The notes below the pieces were generated by a model. That model worked only from the letters and a program-made list of their open reading frames with translations, did no database searches and was not told where the DNA came from. A program made the position numbers and the translations under genes. This document shows positions 23,037-30,078 of a stretch of 33,897 nucleotides of DNA, piece after piece. The DNA comes from WARW01 sp964582365. Lineage in GTDB: Bacteria; Patescibacteriota; Microgenomatia; UBA12405. The stretch is from assembly GCA_964582365.1 (NCBI GenBank), contig CAZOQV010000009.1:1-33897 (forward strand), read 5' to 3'. Every line of letters begins with the position of its first letter. Within the stretch, counting starts at the first letter, position 1.

Positions 23037-24479
23037 ATGGGATTAGATTTATCTTTTAGTGATAATTATTGGGATGATTTAGAACGGTATTTAACAGGAT
23101 CAAATTTTGACAAAGTAGTAATTAAAAAAACTTATGATTTTATGGATGAAACCCATAAAGGACAAGTCCGATTATCTGGTAAACCTTATATCTCTCATTC
23201 GGTGTGGGTGGCAAAAGTAATAGCTCAATTAAATATCGGTCAAGAGGCAGTAATTACAGCACTTCTCCATGATTGTATTGAAGATACTGATATCACAACG
23301 GAAAACATTGCCAATGAATTTGGAGACGAAGTGGCTTTATTAGTTTCTGGCCTGACTGAAGTTAAAACAAAAACAGCCGGGTTACAAATAAACAATACCA
23401 GTGTTGAGATTTACAGAAAATTTTTCTTTTCATCAGTAAATGATGTTCGGGTTTTAATTATAAGATTGGTTGATAAATTGCATAATGCAATGACGATTGA
23501 ATATTTACCTAAAGAAAGGCAAATAATTTATGCTAAAAATATCATGCGGGTTTATGGACCATTGGCAGAATATGTCGGATTACATTATTTTAAAAAGAGA
23601 ATTGAAGATATTGCTTTTAGAGTTCTTTATCCTGAAGAGGCAAAAAAAATTCAAGAATTTTTTAAAGACAGAGAAAAAGATGAAATCAAAGCTCTTAATT
23701 TAATAAAAAATGAAATAGAAAGAATTTTAAAGGTTAACAATATCAATAACGCTGTTGTTGAAGGTAGAATAAAAAGTTTATACAGCACTTATTTAAAGAT
23801 TAAAAAGAAAGGAGAAAGCTACCAAGTAAAAGACCGAGTGGCAATTAGAGTTTTGACCGATAATTTGGTTGATTGTTACACGGTTTTAGGATTATTACAC
23901 GCTAAATATAATTATATACAAGAGGAATTTGAAGATTATATTTCAGCACCAAAACCAAACGGATATCGATCAATTCAAACAACTATAAATTGGAAAGATA
24001 AAATGACGGTGGAAATTCAAATTAAAACTAAAGAGATGCATGAATTTAATGAATTTGGGCCAGCTTCTCATATTGCCTATAAAATGGGAAAAGGAGTGAT
24101 GGATGGAAATGGCCGAGGAATGGAATGGGTGAAGGACTTGGTTAAATGGCAAAAGGGCGATAATAACGTCAATAATTATCAAATTAAGGTCTTAACTAAT
24201 TATATTTATGTCTTTACTCCAAAGGGCGATACAATTCAGCTACCAAAAGGAAGCGTAGCTTTAGATTTTGCTTACAGAATACACACCAGCATTGGTGATA
24301 GATGTAAAGGAATTAAAATTAATGGAATTATGGCTAAAATCAATGATGAATTAAAAACTGGTGATTTAGTTGAAGTACTTTTGGGTAAAAAAATAAACGT
24401 AAATAAAAATTGGCTAGATGTAGCTAAAACCCAATGGGCAAAGGAACACATCAGAAAGATGGCAAAATTTGACCAATAG
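23037..24479 (+). CDS. RelA/SpoT-type (p)ppGpp synthetase/hydrolase, short form
   Basis: 480 residues in three blocks. HD hydrolase domain (about 25-190): His54, then HDCIEDT (78-84, with His78, Asp79, Glu82, Asp83) and a later Asp in LVDKLHNAMT. Synthetase domain (about 240-370): GRIKSLYSTYLKIKKK, VKDRVAIRVL, PKPNGYRSIQTTI and VEIQIKTKEMHEFNEFGPASHIAYK. TGS domain (about 395-455): VFTPKGDTIQLPKGSVALDFAYRIHTSIGD. It stops soon after TGS, lacking the helical, zinc-finger and ACT regions of full-length (about 700-residue) enzymes. Both active sites look complete, except that the motif usually PNGYxSLHT reads PNGYRSIQT, with Gln for His. It makes and breaks the (p)ppGpp alarmone. Lack of the C-terminal sensing regions suggests altered ribosome control. 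Confidence 0.93.
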   Translation: MGLDLSFSDNYWDDLERYLTGSNFDKVVIKKTYDFMDETHKGQVRLSGKPYISHSVWVAKVIAQLNIGQEAVITALLHDCIEDTDITTENIANEFGDEVALLVSGLTEVKTKTAGLQINNTSVEIYRKFFFSSVNDVRVLIIRLVDKLHNAMTIEYLPKERQIIYAKNIMRVYGPLAEYVGLHYFKKRIEDIAFRVLYPEEAKKIQEFFKDREKDEIKALNLIKNEIERILKVNNINNAVVEGRIKSLYSTYLKIKKKGESYQVKDRVAIRVLTDNLVDCYTVLGLLHAKYNYIQEEFEDYISAPKPNGYRSIQTTINWKDKMTVEIQIKTKEMHEFNEFGPASHIAYKMGKGVMDGNGRGMEWVKDLVKWQKGDNNVNNYQIKVLTNYIYVFTPKGDTIQLPKGSVALDFAYRIHTSIGDRCKGIKINGIMAKINDELKTGDLVEVLLGKKINVNKNWLDVAKTQWAKEHIRKMAKFDQ

Positions 24480-24496
24480 GGATTTTATGATATAAT
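24469..24496 (+). promoter_or_regulatory. Promoter of the 173-residue protein gene
   Basis: TTGACC (24469-24474), overlapping the end of the RelA/SpoT-type gene, a 16-base spacer, then TATAAT (24491-24496). Predicted leader of about 23 bases. Confidence 0.55.
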
Positions 24497-24525
24497 ATTA
24501 TTATAGGTTAATAATTAGCCTTAGA

Positions 24526-25047
24526 ATGAGTCAAAACAAAGAAATTCCTGGACAGATACATCTAAATATTTACCCAACTATCGGAAATAATAATAGTTTG
24601 ATTGTTGATAGTGAACCAAAAGAAATTGAATTGCCTTTAAATAAAACCGAAAAAAATACAAATTTGATCGACAGAGAATGGAGAACAATCGAGGAAACAA
24701 GAAAAGAAATGAAAGAAAATAATGACAAGAGACATCTTTTTTATTTACCTAAAAATACTTTTGTTTCTTCATTAAAACAAAATTGGTCGAAAAGTAATTT
24801 CTTTAGCGGTAGATTGAATCAAAATATGTTGGGAGTGACAGACGAAAAAAATGGACAACATCTGATACTGAAACCATTAGACCCGAGAACAGAAACTGTA
24901 TCTATCAGCTTTTTTATCGAAAGCTCAGGTGAGTGGCATAAGAAAATAATTCCAAAATATCCAAAAACCAAACACGGCAAAGGTTGTATTGATTTAAATA
25001 AAGTTATTACTAAAGAGCAATTTGTAGAAAAGATTTTTAAGAAGTAA
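24526..25047 (+). CDS. Protein of unknown function, 173 residues
   Basis: No signal peptide or membrane helix. The N-terminal 60 residues are polar and probably disordered. The central part is basic and helical (EWRTIEETRKEMKENNDKRH). The C-terminal half has beta-type patterns (HLILKPLDPRTETVSISFFIESSGEWHKKI) and a Lys-rich segment before a final helix. I do not recognise a family or catalytic motif. It has its own near-consensus promoter inside the end of the RelA/SpoT-type gene. Its last 11 bases overlap the convergent 333-residue protein gene. Confidence 0.65.
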   Translation: MSQNKEIPGQIHLNIYPTIGNNNSLIVDSEPKEIELPLNKTEKNTNLIDREWRTIEETRKEMKENNDKRHLFYLPKNTFVSSLKQNWSKSNFFSGRLNQNMLGVTDEKNGQHLILKPLDPRTETVSISFFIESSGEWHKKIIPKYPKTKHGKGCIDLNKVITKEQFVEKIFKK

Positions 25048-26038
25048 TTTCCTTTCCGCAGTGATAGGAAATTAGATTATGAACAGTATCTGACCATACT
25101 AAGTCCTTTGTTTGATAAAGATTACTTATATCTTTTTTTTCTTCAACAATATCTTCTATAATTTTTTTCAATTTTTCAACTGTAGAATTTTTAACATTAA
25201 TATTGGGATTATTTTCTCTGGTTAAAATACGAGAATACATATCTAATTGGCAAATTATTTCTTTTAAAAAAATCAATTGGGAAGGGTCTTTTTCTATTTT
25301 ACGTCGTGTTTGAGTAAATTCTTTTTGATAATTAGCACGTTCATTATTTGGTAATGAAGTGTCATTAACAAGTTTTTCCAATGAAATTAAACGGGAAAAG
25401 GAAATGATTAACTGATTAGTATTAACAGCTTCTAACCCAATAATAACCGGGATAACATCTCTTAACATTCCTTTGTAAGCACTGTCTGGATCAAGATTGG
25501 GCGATTCATAATATTTAACTTGAAGTTTATTTGTTAGTAATTTACCAACATTACGATCAATCTTTTGTGAAATTTTAGTTGGGTTAGTATTACTAGTCGA
25601 ATCAATTAACAAGGAAAGTCTTTCTGGGTGATTATCATCTTCAAAATTAAATTCAACAACAGCATCAACACCGTTTGCGATATCATCAAATTCAGTGGTT
25701 CTGAAGAATAAAGAATTACTGCCAAACCAATCGCTAGACTCAATTTGATTCGCAATAATAATTTCTAAAGCTTCACCTCTTTCGTGGTCTCTCTTTATCA
25801 AGAAAGAATATTCTGAACCTCGATTGGAGTCGTCTCGCTCAAATCTTTTTTTGAGTTGTTCAACGTATCTAGTATCATGCTCAATGACTTCAGGGGAGTA
25901 AATGTCGGAAAAATAAGACAGATCATAACGAATGTATTTTTCTTTACTGTAGCCAATTATTATTTCACAACATTTAGAAACATCTTCTTTTAAAGATGAT
26001 TTAACCTCATTATTAAAATTAGAATTTTCAAATGGCAT
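25037..26038 (-). CDS. Cytoplasmic protein of unknown function, 333 residues
   Basis: No signal peptide or membrane helix. I recall similar hypothetical proteins in other CPR genomes but cannot name a family. The most conserved-looking stretch is RGEALEIIIANQIESSDWFGSN..., then TTEFDDIANGVDAVVEF and LSLLIDSTSN: an acidic residue in a helix, an Asp after a strand (GVD) and an Asp at a strand end (LLID). This order loosely recalls PD-(D/E)XK nuclease-like folds, but the third-motif Lys is not obvious, so a nuclease role is speculation. A helical C-terminal half follows (IVEEKKDISNLY). The ATG is six bases after a TAAAAT box that overlaps the uvrC stop codon. Confidence 0.7.
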   Translation of the reverse strand: MPFENSNFNNEVKSSLKEDVSKCCEIIIGYSKEKYIRYDLSYFSDIYSPEVIEHDTRYVEQLKKRFERDDSNRGSEYSFLIKRDHERGEALEIIIANQIESSDWFGSNSLFFRTTEFDDIANGVDAVVEFNFEDDNHPERLSLLIDSTSNTNPTKISQKIDRNVGKLLTNKLQVKYYESPNLDPDSAYKGMLRDVIPVIIGLEAVNTNQLIISFSRLISLEKLVNDTSLPNNERANYQKEFTQTRRKIEKDPSQLIFLKEIICQLDMYSRILTRENNPNINVKNSTVEKLKKIIEDIVEEKKDISNLYQTKDLVWSDTVHNLISYHCGKEITS

Positions 26039-26044
26039 AATCGT

Positions 26045-26050
26045 ATTTTA
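26045..26050 (-). promoter_or_regulatory. Leaderless -10 box of the 333-residue protein gene
   Basis: TAAAAT on the minus strand, exactly six bases before the ATG at 26038, overlapping the last codon of uvrC. Confidence 0.45.
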
Positions 26051-27310
26051 TATTTTTAAATCCTTTTTGACAAGTTGATTTCGGTAACGGTTGGCGAAGC
26101 GATGGGCTTCATCACGAAGTTGTTGAAGAAGTTGAAGAGAAGGAGAGTTCTTTGATAATTTAATTTCTTTCCAAGAATCCCCTACTCTAATTACTATTAT
26201 TTCTTGTTTTTTAGCTAAGCCGATGGTTGGAATGTTGGTAATTGAAGTGGCGGCGGAAACCTGAGGTTTACCACCGTCGACTAAAATAAAATCGGGTAAG
26301 TCCCATTCTAAATGTTTAAGACGACGATAAATAACTTCTTTAATCATAAATTGGTCATCGGGGGTGATTTTGGAATCAATTTTAAATTGACGATATTCAT
26401 CTTTATTAATTCTCCCCTGCTGAAAAACAGTCATAGAACCGACAAAATGTTTGGAAGCTGAATTGGAAATGTCGTAAGCCTCAAAACGATTGATGGTTTT
26501 TAAATTAGGAAAATAAGGAGATAGGATAGTTTTTAAATCACGAAGAGCTTTACTAATTTGGTCTTCTTGTAAATTGATTTTTTGATAAAGATTATTTAAA
26601 TTTTTCCAACCAGAAGTAACGTATTTTAAAGAAGTAATTTGATCACGACGAATTTTGGCTAATTCAAAATTTTGAGATTTAGAAAAAACTGTCATTTCTT
26701 TTTCTAATTTAGAAATTAATTTGGGAAAATTGCCATTTAAAATGTGTTTGATTCTGAAAATATTTTTTCGATATTCTTTTAAATCTGGATTTGGGCCAGG
26801 ACATAAGCCAAGATGACAGTAAAGACACTTTTTAGAGCCGTGAATCGATGAATAGAAAGGAAAAATAGTCCTGATGGTTTTCAATAAACTTCTGACAGCA
26901 ACACTTTCTGGGAAAGGTCCGAAAAATAGGCAATTTTTATTTAGACTTGATTTAAAAGCAGATTTAATTAAAGGAATTTTATCCTTGGAAATAGTGATGT
27001 AAAGATAGCTTTTATCATCTTTTAATTGAGAATTAAATTTGGGACGATATTGTTTGATTAAACTTGATTCTAAAATTAAGGCTTCTATTTCCGAACCAAC
27101 AACTTTAAAATCAATGTTGGCAATCTGAGAAACTAATTGAGTGGTTTTATAACCCAGAGCTTCATCACTTTTGAAATATTGAGAAACTCGATTTTTTAAA
27201 TTAACAGCTTTACCGATGTAAATTATTTTGTTATCGGAATTTTTGTAGATATAAACGCCAGGAGATGGAGGCAAAGAAGAAACTAGTTTATCAAGTTCAA
27301 AGTTTATCAA
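26048..27310 (-). CDS. uvrC: UvrABC endonuclease subunit UvrC, short form
   Basis: 420 residues from a TTG start; no ATG lies before the conserved PPSPGVYIYK, and the TTG sits inside a repeat. GIY-YIG nuclease domain (about 14-95: GVYIYK...IIYIGKAVNLKNRVSQYF), making the 3' cut; a Cys region (KKCLYCHLGLCPGP); the UVR segment (FPKLISKLEKEMTVFSKSQNFELAKIRRDQ), which contacts UvrB; then the RNase H-like domain with EAYDIS, LVDGGKPQ and DEAHRFAN, matching the Asp/Asp/His set for the 5' cut. It stops just after DEAHRFAN, so the tandem helix-hairpin-helix DNA-binding domain of standard UvrC (about 600 residues) is absent. It lies 13 bases after uvrA, completing a uvrB-uvrA-uvrC run. Confidence 0.93.
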   Translation of the reverse strand: MINFELDKLVSSLPPSPGVYIYKNSDNKIIYIGKAVNLKNRVSQYFKSDEALGYKTTQLVSQIANIDFKVVGSEIEALILESSLIKQYRPKFNSQLKDDKSYLYITISKDKIPLIKSAFKSSLNKNCLFFGPFPESVAVRSLLKTIRTIFPFYSSIHGSKKCLYCHLGLCPGPNPDLKEYRKNIFRIKHILNGNFPKLISKLEKEMTVFSKSQNFELAKIRRDQITSLKYVTSGWKNLNNLYQKINLQEDQISKALRDLKTILSPYFPNLKTINRFEAYDISNSASKHFVGSMTVFQQGRINKDEYRQFKIDSKITPDDQFMIKEVIYRRLKHLEWDLPDFILVDGGKPQVSAATSITNIPTIGLAKKQEIIVIRVGDSWKEIKLSKNSPSLQLLQQLRDEAHRFANRYRNQLVKKDLKI

Positions 27311-27313
27311 GTT
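27285..27313. repeat. Two copies of the 13-bp repeat AGTTTATCAAGTT at the uvrC start
   Basis: Exact copies at 27285-27297 and 27301-27313, 16 bases apart. The second supplies the TTG start codon (27310-27308) and the first encodes residues of the N-terminus (ELDKL). The same 13-mer occurs twice upstream of secA. Confidence 0.7.
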
Positions 27314-27323
27314 ATAAAATAAT

Positions 27324-29999
27324 TTATAAATTTTTCTTTAGATATTGGCCGGTGTAACTTCTGGGGCAATTGATGATATCTTGGACGGTACCAAAAGCGA
27401 CAACTTCTCCACCTTTTTCACCACCTTCTGGGCCAAGATCAATAATCCAATCAGAATTTTTAATGACATCTAAATTATGTTCAATTAAAACGACAGTGTT
27501 GCCTTTATCGACTAATTGACGCAAAACTTTAATTAATTTATCAACATCATAAAAATGAAGACCAGTGGTTGGTTCGTCGAGAATGTAAAGCATTTTACCG
27601 TCAAATTGTTTTACTAATTCACGACTAATTTTTAGTCGTTGAGACTCACCCCCAGAAAGAGTGTTTGATGGTTGGCCTAATTCTAGATAACCAAGACCAA
27701 CGTCTTGAATTGTTTTTAATTTTCGGCTTAATTTAGGTAAATTTTTAAAAAATTCAGCGGCCTCATCAATGGTCATTTTTAAAATTTCGGCAACATTTTT
27801 GCCTTTATAATCAACTTCCAAAGTTTCATCTTTAAAACGAGTGCCATGACATTCATCACAAGTGACATAAATATCGGGCATAAATTGCATTTCAATTTTA
27901 ATTTGTCCTTGACCTTCACAAACAGGACAACGACCATTTTTAACATTAAAAGAAAAACGATTTTTAGTGAAACCTCGCAATTTAGCCTCGGTGGTTTGAG
28001 CCATTAATTCGCGAATATCATCAAAAATTTTAGTGTAAGTGGCAGGGTTACTGCGAGGAGTGCGACCAACTGGCGACTGATCAACTAATAAAACATCAGA
28101 TATATTTTCACAGCCAGTAATTTTGTCAAATTGACCTATAGTTCCATAATAAGCACCAAGAGTGGCTTTACGAACTCCGCCATAAAGAGTGTCGTGAATT
28201 AAAGTGGATTTGCCGGAACCAGAAACACCGGTGACACAAATTAATTTATTTAAAGGAAAATCGACATTGATATTTTTTAAATTCCATTGATGAGCATTGG
28301 TGATGAAGATTTTTTTACAATTCGTAGAGACGTGATTAATCGCGTCTCTACGGTTGTCTTGGATTTTTAATTTACCTGATAGATATTTACCCGTTAAAGA
28401 ATTTTTATTATTTTTAATATCTTCTAAATTGCCTTCGGCGATTATTTCTCCGCCCTGTTTACCAGCATAAATACCAAAATCAACAATATGATCGGCATTT
28501 TTAATAACATCTTCATCATGTTCAACAACAACGACGGTGTTGCCTAAATCTTTTAATTTTTTAAGAGTGCCGATAAGTCGGTCATTATCACGAGAATGAA
28601 GACCGATGGTGGGTTCATCAAGAATATATAAAACCCCAGTTAAACCAGTACCAATTTGACTGGCTAAACGAATACGTTGAGATTCACCACTGGATAAGGT
28701 GCCAGCTCCACGATCGAGACTTAAATAATCAAGACCAACAGCCAATAAAAATTCGAGACGAGAAGCTAATTCTTTTTTGACAGGAAAAACAATTTCTTTT
28801 TCTTTATCACTTTCCAAGATAGAGTCTAAATTATTAATCCAAACAGCTAATTTTTCGATAGGAAATTGAACAATTTCGTAGATATTTTTATCTGAAACAG
28901 TGACTGATAAAGCCTCAGGATTAAGACGAGAACCATGACAAACTGGACATTCTTCTTTAATCATAAAATGTTCCAATTCTTCACGAATAACATCACTTTG
29001 AGAAGTGACATAACGGCCTTCCAACATTTTGGCTTTCCATTCGGGAAATTGAGATCGATCAATTTGAAACTTAAAACCTAAACCTTTACATTCAGGACAA
29101 GCACCTTGGGGAGAATTAAAAGAAAAAATACGAGGTTCAATTTCTGGAAGCGAAAGATTACAGACAGGACAGGCATAATTTTCAGAATAAAGAGTATCTG
29201 ACATGTCTTTGGGATTGTCGGGAAAAACAAAACCAGGATCTTTAACTTCGGAGGCGACGACTAAACCATTAGATAATTTCATGGCTTGTTCAACATCATC
29301 AATTAAACGATCATAAACGGCTTTTTCATCTTTTAATTGATCTTTATTAATAGAAAGACGATCGATGACAGCATCGATGTTGTGTTTGTTGGTTTTGGCA
29401 ATACCAAAATCAGAATAAAGATCAACCAAATGATTATCGACACGGATCCATTTGTAACCTTGTTTCCTTAAATTTTCAATTAAACCGGGAAAATCCCCTT
29501 TTTTATCACGGACAATTGGAGCTAAAATTAAAATACGATAAATGTTTAAACCATGAGCTTCGATTTTGGCGACATTTAATATCTGAGTGGCAATTTGTTT
29601 ACTGGTTTGAGGGGTAACTTCGCGACCGCAATTAGGACAATGAGGATGACCAATGCGAGCAAATAATAAACGAATATAATCATAGATTTCAGTGACAGTA
29701 CCAACAGTGGATCGAGGATTATGAGAAATGGCTTTTTGATTAATAGCAATTGATGGCGACAATCCTTCGATCAAATCAACATCGGGGCGTTTCATGTTAC
29801 CTAAGAATTGACGAGCATAGGAAGATAAACTTTCGACATAACGACGCTGACCTTCAGCAAAGAGAGTATCGAAAGCCATACTAGATTTACCAGAGCCAGA
29901 AACACCGGTAAATACGGTCATTTTATTTTTTGGAAACTCGAAAGAAACATTTTTTAAATTGTTTTCTCGAGCCCCTTTGACGATTATTTTGTCTAGCAT
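27324..29999 (-). CDS. uvrA: Excinuclease ABC subunit UvrA
   Basis: 891 residues. Two ABC ATPase halves: Walker A GVSGSGKS at 32-39 and about 591-598; signature LSSGESQRIRLASQIG and LSGGESQRLKISREL; Walker B LYILDEPTIGLH and LYILDEPTTGLH. Zinc modules: CPNCG, CPVC with CPEC, CPVC in the first half and CPVCEG with CDECHG in the second. UvrA scans DNA for bulky damage and loads UvrB. The protein is shorter than the usual 940 residues; the region between GACPECKGLGF and SDVIREELEHFM is contracted by several tens of residues. Residues 550-559 (RRDAINHVST) are encoded by a perfect 30-bp palindromic repeat in the linker before the second ATPase half. Confidence 0.97.
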   Translation of the reverse strand: MLDKIIVKGARENNLKNVSFEFPKNKMTVFTGVSGSGKSSMAFDTLFAEGQRRYVESLSSYARQFLGNMKRPDVDLIEGLSPSIAINQKAISHNPRSTVGTVTEIYDYIRLLFARIGHPHCPNCGREVTPQTSKQIATQILNVAKIEAHGLNIYRILILAPIVRDKKGDFPGLIENLRKQGYKWIRVDNHLVDLYSDFGIAKTNKHNIDAVIDRLSINKDQLKDEKAVYDRLIDDVEQAMKLSNGLVVASEVKDPGFVFPDNPKDMSDTLYSENYACPVCNLSLPEIEPRIFSFNSPQGACPECKGLGFKFQIDRSQFPEWKAKMLEGRYVTSQSDVIREELEHFMIKEECPVCHGSRLNPEALSVTVSDKNIYEIVQFPIEKLAVWINNLDSILESDKEKEIVFPVKKELASRLEFLLAVGLDYLSLDRGAGTLSSGESQRIRLASQIGTGLTGVLYILDEPTIGLHSRDNDRLIGTLKKLKDLGNTVVVVEHDEDVIKNADHIVDFGIYAGKQGGEIIAEGNLEDIKNNKNSLTGKYLSGKLKIQDNRRDAINHVSTNCKKIFITNAHQWNLKNINVDFPLNKLICVTGVSGSGKSTLIHDTLYGGVRKATLGAYYGTIGQFDKITGCENISDVLLVDQSPVGRTPRSNPATYTKIFDDIRELMAQTTEAKLRGFTKNRFSFNVKNGRCPVCEGQGQIKIEMQFMPDIYVTCDECHGTRFKDETLEVDYKGKNVAEILKMTIDEAAEFFKNLPKLSRKLKTIQDVGLGYLELGQPSNTLSGGESQRLKISRELVKQFDGKMLYILDEPTTGLHFYDVDKLIKVLRQLVDKGNTVVLIEHNLDVIKNSDWIIDLGPEGGEKGGEVVAFGTVQDIINCPRSYTGQYLKKNL
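28323..28352. repeat. 30-bp palindromic repeat inserted in frame in uvrA
   Basis: CGTAGAGACG (28323-28332) and CGTCTCTACG (28343-28352) enclose TGATTAATCG, whose core GATTAATC is itself palindromic; only one base pair, T opposite G, breaks symmetry over 30 bases. The length is ten codons and the frame of uvrA is kept. Confidence 0.85.
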
Positions 30000-30007
30000 A
30001 AACGAAA

Positions 30008-30041
30008 CCCACCCCTAACCCCTCCCTTGAAAAAGGAGGGG
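30008..30041. repeat. C-rich dispersed repeat with hairpin, upstream of uvrA
   Basis: CCC-A-CCCC-TAA-CCCC-T-CCC at 30008-30026; then CCCCTCC (30019-30025) pairs with GGAGGGG (30035-30041) around a nine-base loop. The minus strand is a G-quadruplex pattern ending eight bases before the uvrA start codon. No U-run follows on either strand, so a terminator role is unlikely. Confidence 0.7.
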
Positions 30042-30078
30042 CAAAATTTAATTTTTATAAAAATAAAATCAGTTAATT

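Noticed and set aside
30019..30041. The CCCCTCC/GGAGGGG hairpin as a terminator between uvrB and uvrA
   Set aside because: No T-run follows on either strand and the same sequence family occurs elsewhere in the window, so a repeat is the better reading.
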